From assembly GCF_014633365.1 (NCBI RefSeq), contig NC_068343.1, positions 28,985,307 through 29,049,306 on the forward strand: a stretch of DNA of 64,000 nt. The letters are read 5' to 3'. The notes beneath the pieces are model-generated. The model made no database searches and had not been told where the DNA came from. It saw only the letters and a list, made by a program, of their open reading frames with translations. The DNA comes from Diospyros lotus. Taxonomy: Eukaryota > Streptophyta > Magnoliopsida > Ericales > Ebenaceae. Below, piece after piece: positions 36,240-47,071 of the stretch. How positions within the stretch are numbered: the stretch's first letter is position 1; the number at the start of each line of letters is the position of its first letter. The position numbers and the translations under genes are program-made.

Positions 36240-36533
36240 TCCCTCCCAAAATTCCCATTCCCTCCAAAGCCCTAAATCTGTATCTCCCCCCCCCTCTTTT
36301 CTCTCACGCACCTTCTTCCCCCCTCCCCCAACTCTCTCACTCTCCCCCAACTCTCTCTCTCTCTCTCTGAACTCCCTCGATCAACCCCTCCGCCTCCGCC
36401 TCCGCCTCCGCCTCCGCATCTGTCTCCTTATCTGATCGTCGTCGTTGCCGCCTCCAGTAGTCATTGTCGCGTTCTGTTGTTCGATTCTTTCACTCCGCTC
36501 CGCTTTGGCAACTCAGAGATCATCTTCCCAAGG
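36240..36533 (+). other. Putative non-coding leader exon of the CACTA transposase gene
   Basis: Composition changes from AT-rich to a pyrimidine-rich, CT-repeat segment with a (CCTCCG)n stretch near 36388-36417, then ends CCCAAG/GTAATT, a good donor. This looks like a 5' UTR exon followed by a long intron, with an acceptor TTTTGTGTAG just before the transposase ATG at 40148. The link is inferred from splice signals only. Confidence 0.45.
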
Positions 36534-37413
36534 TAATTCAAATGATCTTTCATTTTGATACTTCTATGTGTATACAATATAGGATCTAGAAAGATATAGA
36601 TCATTGCAATTAACTTCTGGAGAGATGATTGATTTGCAGCGAAAACCCTAAGTTGAAAATGATCTCTGTTTTTTAGATTAATATTATCCTCAGATTAATT
36701 TAAAAAACAGACTAATATTATCCTTAGATTAGTTTTTTGAAAATGGTAATGGATGGAAAACTCCAAATTCAGGGAGGTGATTGATTGAATAGAGCAAGCA
36801 TCAAACAAAAGCAATTGATAAGCCATATATGCTCCGCTCTGCTCCACTCCAGCCTAATTATCTTTTATCACAGTAAATAACCTTCAATAAACAAAAGCTG
36901 TGATTAAGTTTTATGAGTTTGGTTTGATTGTTCATATTATATCATAGTAAATAACCTTCAATAAATTTTAAAATATTTTTTAATAAATATTAATGTATTT
37001 AATGCGTACATATTAGCAATGAGTATTAGAGTATTAGAGTTCATATTAGCAGAAACATGATTTCTTAAATTGAATTTTTATAAATCTTAGTCATTTTTAT
37101 ATTAAATTTTGAATTGCATAATGAGGGGAAATTGTGTAATGTGTGGTAATTAAAAGAAAGGTAAAATTTCAAGAGGTATTGTTTGGTTGTTGTAATTTAA
37201 TTTTTGATTTTTAAATAAATAGTCAATTAATGAATGTGTAAGTTGAGTGTGTTGTTTGAATTTTAAAATGTAAATTGTTTTATAAAATATATAGTATAAA
37301 AAACTAGCAGGAGAATTTTTAAAAATGTTCTGAAGCTTTAAAAATGTTTTCACTGTATTACCTCTCTGAAAATTTAATTCAACTGTATTACCTCTCTGAA
37401 AATTTTCAGGAAA

Positions 37414-37770
37414 ATTTAATTCAACTGAAAATTTTCCACTGTATTACCTCTCTGAAAGTGCAAAATCAAAGCAAAAACTTAGATTTAAACACACGAGGAG
37501 ATCTAATTACAAGTTTAGGAAACAAACAAAGTAATAGTACTGCTGAATGATTGCTGATTAGCTTTTGGATTTTTGAATGATGATAACTTCCTTGTCTAGG
37601 TTTCATTTTTTGGGGATTTTACCCCAGAAACTAAAGTCCCCTCTTGCTGTAATCTGAATCTCTCCGTCCCCCATCACAACCATGCCCCTTCAAACCTCTC
37701 TGATTTTACTTACAGTCTGTCTCATTAGTAGTAGTACATGGCTTTCTTCTCTTCCTGGGTCATTTTTTTT
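37414..37770 (+). repeat. 357-bp direct repeat in the CACTA intron region, copy 1
   Basis: It matches 39062-39418 at a constant offset of 1648 bp, without gaps and with only a few substitutions. Neither copy has a conserved ORF. The segment just left contains a further short repeat (CTGTATTACCTCTCTGAAA) three times. Confidence 0.9.
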
Positions 37771-38818
37771 CTTTTTTTATATCTTACAAATATGTAGGTG
37801 GTTTTGTTTCCTTTTAACAAAATTCATGAATATAAGGTTGGACCTCAGAGTTTAGAACTTCATTACTTTTATGGGCTTATTATATCTCCTGTGTTAGATC
37901 AAGTTTGGGCAGTTGTGGCTGCAAGGTTTTGCTGTGGTGGCTCCGTGTTGAAGCTCGTGCAGATAGCAAATTCCCTGCCCGGTTAGTCATTTTCTACAGT
38001 TCTGATTAATGGTATTGCTTCCATAGTTATGCTAGTCATGAAGAAAATTATCATCATTATGACCACTCTATATGTCAGAACTCATGTGGAGTGTCCATTG
38101 GTTTAACAATGTTCATTTCATCTAGAAAGAACCACTGGGGCTAGTTTATGTATGGACAGGGTTTAAATTATTTAGTTAAGATCATCACAAGGCAGTGCTT
38201 GAATATTTGCAGTACAATTTTGATGTAATAGCCCTTAGATAGTTCATTGTACACAGTGCTAGCTAGTCTTTATACTATCCCCTGATCATTTGAATTTTTT
38301 AGGGTTTGGGTTACTTATATGAGTCAGATGGTGAATATTAATAATGAAAGGAACAAAGATATAGAAATAACTCTATTAGAGAATATTTAATGATCCGAAA
38401 ATAAGTTTAAAAATATTCACCATGAACAAGCGTTTAGGTAAAATTTATATTTTTAACCTTTACAATGTTATATATAGTACGAATTTATATATATCATTTT
38501 AATTTTAATTATTATTTTTCAAACTTATTTATGAATATAATATTTAATTATATTATTTATGAATATAATTATATTCTTTATTAGGAAAGGATCAGATCAT
38601 ACCTTATCAGTTCATCACTAGCTAGCTACTAGCTACCTAGTTCATTATCATGTTTGCCAATTAATTAATTAATGTATTATTATTATTATTGTCACATACT
38701 TTATCAGCAGCTTACAAATATTAAGATATCAAACAAAATTAATGGATATATATAAAGCTTGCAGATGGATAAAACCTGATCAAGAAATTAGGTCACCTGC
38801 ACTTTTCCCCTTTATTAT

Positions 38819-38833
38819 CCCCCCCCCCCCCCC
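38819..38833. repeat. 15-base C run
   Basis: An uninterrupted C homopolymer in the CACTA 5' region. Its length may be uncertain because of sequencing. Confidence 0.8.
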
Positions 38834-39061
38834 TAGCTTGTTGGGTAACCTAAGCAATTGGGTCGTCCATTTTTTTAATAAAAAGTGACAAACAATAGCT
38901 AGTTCTGGTATAAAAAAAAAAAAAGAAAAAGTCATGGAGACCTAAAATTGTACTTTTAATAAAAAAAAGGTGTAAATAAAAAATTAGTAAGGAAACATAT
39001 GGCAGAGTTAAGATAACTAAAAGGAAAGGAAAACAAAACAAAACTAAACTGCCTGTCAACC

Positions 39062-39418
39062 ATTTAATTCAACTGAAAATTTTCCACTGTATTATCTCTC
39101 TGAAAGTGCAAAATCAAAGCAAAAACTTAGATTTAAACACAGGAGGAGATCTGATTACAAGTTTAGGAAACAAACAAAGTAATAGTACTGCTGAATGATT
39201 GCTGATTAGCTTTTGGATTTTTGAATGATGATAACTTCCTTGTCTAGGTTTCATTTTTTGGGGATTTTACCCCAGAAACTAAAGTCCCCTCTTGCTGTAA
39301 TCTGAATCTCTCCGTCCCCCATCACAACCATGCCCCTTCAAACCTCTCTGATTTTACTTACAGTCTGTCTCATTAGTAGTAGTACATGGCTTTCTTCTCT
39401 TCCTAGGTCATTTTTTTT
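39062..39418 (+). repeat. 357-bp direct repeat in the CACTA intron region, copy 2
   Basis: This is the second copy of 37414-37770. The 1.3 kb between the copies is non-coding, so recombination between them would delete part of the long leader intron. Confidence 0.9.
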
Positions 39419-40147
39419 TTATATAGAATCACATTAATTAATAATGAAATTAAATTCACCATCTTCTTAATTAGTTGATGTTCTTGGGATCAGATTGCTT
39501 AAGCTGTGATGAATGCCTCAAATTAAAGAAGGGTAGGGGCCCTCTGTTTTTTTTACTGATGAAGAGTTGTTTACTGTAAAATACAAATTATAGTAGATAT
39601 TAATCCACGAGCAGCAGCAGCAGCTTCTTTTTCTGAAGGACTACAATTAATATTATATTAATGGAAGCACATGGCACATAATATTATATATTAGGCTTGA
39701 AGCATGCAATTTTTGCCCCCACTGAGCCGCCATTGTGTTTTTTCTTTTACAGATAAAGATAATCTGTGTTACGAGTTGATAGAAAAGTGCTTTTAAGATA
39801 TATATATATATTTATTTATTTATATAATAATAAAATGATGAAAACATTTTATTTTCTTTAACCATCATTTGTATTCATATTAATGATTTCTTGCATCCTT
39901 TGCTCCATTATTTGAACCGTTTGAATCATCTGAATTTTATAAATTTTTTTGAATATAGTGATTCTAACTTTATTTTGAATAGTCTTATATTTAATTTTAT
40001 TTTTTTCTTTATTATTGCTTCCATGTACTAGGTTCATGGAAGCAATATAGGTTTAACTAACATTCCTTAGTGTTAATGGTCGTATATTTATTTACTTAAT
40101 ATGTTTCAATGTGTTACTTTTGTGTAGAGCGTGAAAAGATATAGAGT

Positions 40148-43100
40148 ATGGATCGTGAATGGGTAAAGAACTTGAATAGGGTATCTCCTCAATATGTGGC
40201 AGGGGTAGAAGAATTTATAACTGTCGCAAAACAGAGTTTGAATTCTGCGGGGTTAACTCTATGCCCATGCTTTAACTGTGCTAATAGGAGGTTACAAAGC
40301 ATAGATGTCATTAGAGCTCATTTGATTAAAAAGGGAATTGATGACTCATACACACGATGGGTGTACCATGGTGAGAAAGAACCTGAGGAGGAAGAAGGTG
40401 TGGGTAACGAGGAACTTGAGGAGGAAGAAGGTGTGGGTAACGAGGAATTCTTCAATGAGCAATTTGATGAATTGGAAGAAGGATTGCATGATGCGGTTGG
40501 TGTTGACCTTTTTAACATTGGGCCTACGAGTGACTTTGTTGGAAATGTACGACCAGCTGTTGAAGAGGCCCGTTATGAGAAGCTTTATGAAGCTTTAAAT
40601 AATCCGGTATATAATGGATGTGAAAACTTTTCTGCTTTAACATTTGTTGTGAAGTTGATGAACATAAAAGTGATGAACAAGTGGAGTGATAATTCATTTG
40701 AAATGTTGTTAAAGCTAATCCATGAGGTGCTCCCAAAGGGTAATAATTGTCCAGAGAACTATTATGACACTAGAAGATTGCTTTGTGATGTCGGTTTGGG
40801 TTATGAGCATATTGATGTTTGTCTATATGATTGTGCTCTCTTCTATGGTGAACACAGTAATGCTACAATGTGTCCTGTTTGTAAATATAGTCGCTATGTT
40901 CGTAACAAGATTCCGCATAAGAGGCTGCGATACTTTCCTATCACGCCTCGTTTGAAGCGGTTATATAGCTCACGACATACAGCTAGAGACATGCGTTGGC
41001 ATAAAGAAGTTCGTGCGGAAGAGCCTGGAGTGTTGCGTCATCCTGCTGATGGGAAGGCTTGGAAGCACTTTGATGAGTTATACCCTGACTTTGCTGCCGA
41101 TTCAAGGAATGTACGATTGGGGTTAGCTTCAGATGGGTTCAATCCATTTAGCAATATGTCGACAACACACAGTATATAGCCAGTCATTTTGATGCCTTAT
41201 AACATGCCGCCTTGGCGTTCAATGCATAAGAGCAACTACCTCTTAACGTTGTTGATTCCAGGACCAAAGTCACCTGGGAAGGACTTTGATGTGTTTTTAA
41301 GACCGCTTGTGGATGAGCTTAAAGTTTTATGGTGTAACGGGGTTCAAGCATACGATGAATACTCCAGATCAAGTTTCACTCTTCGTGCAGTAGTTATGTG
41401 GACAATTAGCGACTTTCTTGCTTATGCTTACTTGTCTGGGTGGAGCATTATGGGTAAATTGGCATGTCCAATATGCCTCGAGGATACTCGTTCCAGACGA
41501 ATTCGGGGTAAACAATGTTATACAGGGCATAGATGCTTCTTAAGTAAAACACACCCGTGGCGAAGGAGTATGGAGTATGACGGAAAACCAGAAAAAAGGG
41601 GACCACCTCGTCAATTTACTGGTGATGATATTTTGTTGCAATTAAAGGAGGTACCTATATGCATCCCAGGTAAAGCACCTAATAATGATGATAGAAAACG
41701 TAAACGTGGTGTTGATGAGTTGAATTGGTCAAAAAAGAGTATACTGTTTGAACTACCATATTGGTCAAAGCTATTGATGCGCCATAATCTTGATGTCATG
41801 CATATTGAAAAAAATGTTTGTGATAATATTATTGGAACCTTGTTGAATGATCCCATGAAGTCGAAGGATACTGTGAAGGCACGCTTAGACTTGGAAGATC
41901 TTAACATTCGTAAAGAATTATGGTTGAAGGAGCGGAATGGAAAATTTGAGAAACCTCATGCAAATTACACGTTGAGTAAATCAAATTGTGAGGGGTTTTG
42001 TGACTTTATCAAGTTAGTTCGCTTACCGGATGGGTATGCTTCAAACATCAGTCGATGTGTGACAGACTCTCATACGCTTGGAGGGATGAAAACACATGAT
42101 TGTCATGTATTGCTTCAAAAAATACTACCAGTGGCCATTCTCCCATACTTAGACAAGAAAATACGTGCTGCGTTGATTGAGTTTTGTCAATTCTTTCAAA
42201 AATTAAGTGCGAAGACTCTATATGTTAACGAACTTGAAAATATGAAGACAGGGATTGTTATCATACTGTGCAAACTTGAAAAGATATTTCCTTTGGCATT
42301 TTTTACAATCATGGTTCACTTATGTGTGCATTTACCTGAACAAGCATTGTGGGGTGGACCAGTCAGTCCAAGATGGATGTTTGGCATTGAACGTCGCATG
42401 GGTACATACAAGGGATACGTTCGTAACTTTGCACGTCCTGATGGTTCCATTACAGAAGCATATGTTGTTGATGAGGCTGTGACATTTCTATCTCGATACT
42501 TGCATAATATTGAGACGAGATTTACACGTCTAGAACGTAATTGGGATGTACCTATTACACAACATAAGATGGAGTTATTCAACAATAATGTTCGTACAAT
42601 GGGGGCCTCTAAATTTTGTGAACTAGGCGTTTATGGCCATGTGGTGCAATGGTACCTTTTGAATAACTGCGGAGATGAACTTGATGGTTACATAAAGTGA
42701 GTTAGGCACATATAAAATATTTTTAAATTATCACAAATGGTTTATTTTAAAATAAGTACTGACTTGTTTCATTGTAGTGAGCATAAAGAAGTATTGTGTT
42801 TGAGAAATGTGCGGGAAGAAGATCTCGAAGCCGTACAAAAACATGAATTTCCTTCTTGGTTCAAGAACAAGGTTAAAATATTTTGTATATATATATTTAA
42901 TTTTTGTAATTCATCTTAAACTAATATTAGTTGTCTACAGATGGCTAATTTTAGAGTCAATGGCGATCCTAAAGCAACTGATGATTTGTACTCATTGTCA
43001 CAATATGCGGATGATCGTTACACAATTTGGCATAGTTGCATTGTCAATGGCGTTAGATTTCGTTGCAAAGAACGTGACGACAAGTTCAAAACACAATGTA

Positions 43101-43756
43101 GTGGAGTTTGTACAGAGGGTGATTATGAGAGTAGCGATATCACATATTATGGTGTTCTATTTGAAATTTTAGAATTGGATTTCATCTATCAACGTACGGT
43201 ATTCATGTTTCGTTGCAAGTGGTACAATACTGATCCGAAAGGAAAAAGAATAGTGGTTAATAATAATTTGACATCACTTGACATTACATCTAATTGGTAT
43301 GCTGAAGATCCATTTATTTTGGCCACACAAGCTCAACAAGTTTTTTATCTAAATGATCGGAGTCGGGGAAAGAATTGGATGGTTGTACAAAAGGTAAATC
43401 ATCGGAACATATATGATATAATTGAGCATGACGATGATGAAGAGAGGGTGAATGATGATATCTTTCAAGAGGAAGAATCTAGTGAGTTGCCGCCTTTTCA
43501 GCCAACGGAAGAAATAGTCGATACGTCTTTATTGGTTCGACAAAATGAAGAACCAATAACTCTGCCTCATGAGTTGGTGGTTAAACTACGTAGGGAACAA
43601 GCATTTATTAATGATCGAGAACATAACTTGGAAGATATTGAGGACAATGATGACGACGGTAGATTTTTTATAACCGATGAAGTAACTTTAGAATCTGAGA
43701 CTGATGACGACTCTGATGACCCAGATCTTGATGACGATGACGATGATAATGCATGA
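40148..43756 (+). CDS. CACTA TNP2-like transposase, three exons, one in-frame stop
   Basis: This is the catalytic protein that would cut and join the element's ends. Exons are 40148-42696, 42778-42871 and 42941-43756, with GT-AG introns, giving 1152 codons. The N-terminus matches the transposase-associated domain (CPCFNCANRR, residues 37-46). Transposase_21 follows (LCDVGLGYEHIDVC, CPVCKYSRY, and DVMHIEKNVCDNI in the second half). Next come a DUF4218-like part (PEQALWGGPVSPRWMFGIER) and a DUF4216-like part in exon 3 (YYGVLFEILELDF). The C-terminus is very acidic. A TAG at 41177-41179 follows NMSTTHSI. The frame continues unchanged to the end, and relatives usually have Trp at this place. Otherwise the length and domain order are normal. 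Confidence 0.9.
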
Positions 43757-43783
43757 TGCGTGATTTTTTATTACAGTTCTTAC

Positions 43784-46269
43784 ATGGCTACTAGTGGGCG
43801 AAGAGGTAGGGCTGCACGAAGAGGAGGACGAGTTGGCGGACAAACAAAGCCTATTGTTGCCCCCATTACATCAGATTCTGGTTTGTTGCATTTAGATTTA
43901 TGATTGATTTCATTATTTTTCCAACAATTGTCTTTAGTACTTACATGCATATTCATTTTTATATAGGAGGACATGTTGGAGGACAGACAGAACCTATTGT
44001 TGCCCCCACTACATCACATTCTGGTTTGTTGCATTTAGATTTATAGCTAATTTGATTATTTCTTCAACATTTATCTTTGGTGCTTACATACATATTCATT
44101 TTTATACAGGAGGACAGGTTGGAGGACAGACAGAGCCTATTGTTGCCCCCACTACATTTCCGTTAGTGGAGCCTATTACAATCCCATCTCCACCAGTTGT
44201 CACACATTCTGGTTTGCTAACTATCACAATCTAATTTGCTGCATTTAGATGTATTGTTGATACTATTATGAGTTTATTTTCTTATAATGTTAGGTTTCAT
44301 ATAACAAAGTTAGAATTCAATCAGTTTTTGTGTCTAACATCTTTGGCTGCAGATGTGGATGTGCACACCTCATCTCGATCAATAGCTGCAAATGTGGATG
44401 TGCACATCTCATCTCGATCAACAGCTGCAAATGTGGATGTGGATGCACCTGAAGGTTCAATTGTACGCAGGAGTACTTATGGACAACGTGCTCGGAAGGT
44501 GAAGAAACATGCTAAGGAAAGATTGACTGTGGAGTTCAATTTTACTCTTATGCAAGCTATTTGTGACAACGCAAAGATGTTTAATAATGAAATTGGATAC
44601 ATTGTACGTAAGAATTGTAGTTTTCAATATAAGGAGTGGAGATGTGTACCTTCAATAGTTAGGGCACCGCTTCGTCACAAACTTCTTGTAAGTAAATCAT
44701 CATTTAATTATTTTTACTTTGTATATTTATGTGTTTTCTTATTGCTAACATTATATGATTTCTTTTCTTTTTTAGACTGTTTTTGATAACAACATTGAGG
44801 ATAAAAATATCCAAAAGGTTATCGATAAGCAAATGCAACGAGCTTGGAGAGGCCACAAATATAAGCTACATGCTTACTTCAAAGAAATTGGAGGAGAGAA
44901 AGATCCAATTAAGGCCAAAAGTAAGCGCCATGAGAAAGTGAACCAAGATGATTGGGATTACCTTTGTGATCTTTGGACAAATCCTGTTTTTATGGTAATG
45001 CTTATAACTGTTTTTTAGGATTCTTTTTTTTTATTAATGAAAATATATATTTATTAGTGAATTGTTAATTTTTAAAGGAACGAGCACAGAAGAATGCCAA
45101 CTCTCGTGCAAAACGAAAGTGGGAATCTAGAAATGGTTCGAGGAGTACAGCGCGTCATCACGTTGTTCGTGGAGCTAACTTGGATGGCCCGACAGGACAT
45201 ATTGAGACTTGGCATCTTCGACATTGGCATTCCGAACACGGTTGGTCGTCTTCAGAGTTAGAGGCTAAATATGTAAGTATATTATTTTTACTCTAGATTA
45301 GGGGAAGAAAAAGCTGAAATCAGGGAAGATTGGTTTACATAGTTTTATTTTTATTAATTAAAGAGCTTATGTTGGGTATCTTGTGAAGAGTATTGAGTTC
45401 AATGAAGGATAAGTGTTTTGTAGGAGTAAAGAAAGTTATCAAAAAGAAAAAGGAATGGAGAAATGCATTGGGAATTTTTTTTTTGGAATCAGATTGATCT
45501 TAAAACTTGCATTTTCGTTTCTTTTCTAGTTTTTCTTTGTAATTTTGCCATGCTTTTTGAAAGGTGGGGGGAGTTGATGTGTGAAGAGATTGATTAATTT
45601 TTCTTTGCAACTCTTAATGAATTTGAACAATATAGAATTTTATCATATTGTGGAGATCTAGTTGTTGCTAGTTGTTACTTAAGTAGAAAGTATTTGTTAG
45701 ATTTTCCATCATATTTCTTTGTTAGTGGCATGAATAGCATTGAGTGGGTATGCTTGTGAAAAATCATGATCGATTTTGATGATTCAATTGCTTTATATTG
45801 GCATAATTGAGACTATTTTTAATTTAAAAATAATTGATTAAGAATATGTTATATTTTTCTACAAGAACAAATGATGCAGTTGAGGCGAGATAATTCTCCA
45901 GATAAAATGACTGATAAGGATATCTTAAAAAAGGTTCTTGGACGACAATCTGTTCGCTTGTTTGGTTGGGGGCGATCTCCTAGTACTTCCGGGACAACAT
46001 GCACTAGTGAGGAGTCTAGTCGTCCAACTTACAAACAATTGGTTGATGATTTGAACAGGTACAAATCTCTTTTTCAAGAGCTCCAGGGAGACGTGAACAT
46101 GTTGCGGCAAGTATTGATTGAAAAAAATATTATGCCTCCTCCGTCTACTGCGCATGTACCATCGGATCATAGTTCAGGACGATCTCGCCTCAATCCATCC
46201 CGTCTCGACCCATCCAGTTCTAGCCCTTCCCTCCATTCTACTGAAGAGGAGTTTGGCGATGAGATTTAA
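43784..46269 (+). CDS. CACTA accessory protein, Transposase_24 (TNPA-like) gene
   Basis: The ATG at 43784 lies 28 bp after the transposase stop. Exons inferred from GT-AG signals and frame are 43784-43880, 43967-44023, 44110-44211, 44353-44687, 44776-44994, 45078-45272 and about 45865-46269. The first three encode repeated Gly/Thr/Pro-rich modules (GGQTEPIVAP). Exon 4 starts with three copies of an NVDVH-SSRS unit, then a basic part. The conserved Transposase_24 region spans exons 4-6 (WRCVPSIVR, WDYLCDLW, NSRAKRKW) and ends with a coiled-coil-like stretch in exon 7 (LFQELQGDVNMLRQ). TNPA-type proteins bind the subterminal repeats. The acceptor of exon 7 looks shifted by one base, which would break the frame. 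Confidence 0.8.
43824..44250 (+). repeat. Three tandem exon-plus-intron modules of ~143 bp in the TNPA-like gene
   Basis: Each module has an exon reading GG-VGGQT-PIVAP and ending TCTG/GTTTG, then an intron whose start (GTTTGTTGCATTTAGATT) and end are also repeated. Exon starts at 43967 and 44110 are 143 bp apart. Confidence 0.85.
44353..44455 (+). repeat. Tandem ~42-bp coding repeat
   Basis: Units containing GATGTGGATGTGCACA and TCATCTCGATCA repeat two and a half times in frame and give NVDVH-SSRS modules at the start of exon 4. Confidence 0.8.
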
Positions 46270-46439
46270 TAATTTGTTTTGTGCTTTTTTTTCAAGAATG
46301 TTTGAACTTTTTAGGTGACTTTATGCTTATTTTGTGACTTTATGACTTTTTATGTGCATATATGTTTGAACTAAATCGTAATAGATGACTTTTTATTTGG
46401 TGACTCTTTATGTGCAACAATTGAAATTTTAAATATAAT

Positions 46440-47032
46440 ATTTTAGCTTTGTTCACACATAATATGGTTTTTAGCTACATGGAAATTATCCTTTCATACA
46501 AAAATTATTTTTTATATTATTGCCCACACATAATATGTTTGTTATCAACATTATATTTTTTTTAGCCACACATTTAATTTTTTTTAAATTATTATCCGCA
46601 CATAATATTTTTTTTACCTACACATAAAATTTTTACCCACATAAAAAAATTATTTTTAATATTATTACCCACACATAATCTTAACTTTACTTACACATAA
46701 ACAAATACACGTGTCACGCCACATCATCATCCAATTAAAGCCACATCATTAGCCACGTCATCAGCCACATCATTAGCCACGTCATTAGCCACATCAGCAG
46801 CCACGTCATCAGCCACGTCACAATTATAACTTCCGGATATAAAAATACCTACACATATAAAAATATTTACCTACACATATATGTGTGGGCAATATATTAA
46901 GATTTACCCACACATGAATATATGTGTGGGTAAAAGTTATTTTCTAACCCCCCTTTACCCACACATCTTGACATTTGCATTATGTGTGAAGAAAAATTAT
47001 AATTGACACATAAGGTGATTTTTACCCACATT
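46440..47032. repeat. CACTA right subterminal repeat region
   Basis: Copies of ACCCACACATA-type motifs and their complements lie here, as at the left end, mixed with the 12-bp minisatellite. They are probable binding sites for the accessory protein. Confidence 0.8.
46739..46822. repeat. 12-bp minisatellite, seven units, with bZIP-type cores
   Basis: Seven exact-length units AGCCACRTCAKY follow each other without gaps. Four read CCACGTCA and three CCACATCA, mostly alternating. The CACGTCA form is a known plant bZIP-binding core. It lies in the right subterminal region of the CACTA element. Confidence 0.9.
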
Positions 47033-47068
47033 TACGTGTGTGGGTAAATCCCTCAATTTTTTGTAGTG
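47033..47068 (-). repeat. CACTA right terminal inverted repeat
   Basis: Read on the minus strand it begins CACTACAAAAAATTGAGGG and continues TTTACCCACACACG, pairing with the left end. TTT at 47069-47071 completes the target-site duplication. Confidence 0.95.
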
Positions 47069-47071
47069 TTT

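Larger units (their letters stand above)
34222..47068 (+). mobile_element. CACTA (En/Spm) DNA transposon in the LARD2 interior
   Basis: The element starts CACTACAAG and ends TTGTAGTG, with 3-bp duplications TTT on both sides, as expected for CACTA elements. Both ends carry many copies of a short ACCCACACATA-type subterminal motif in both orientations. Inside are a TNP2-like transposase gene and a Transposase_24-like gene, both on the plus strand, behind a long 5' region with a leader exon. At 12,847 bp it is in the usual range for autonomous plant CACTA elements. It is the youngest layer of this nest. The transposase has one in-frame stop. Confidence 0.95.
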
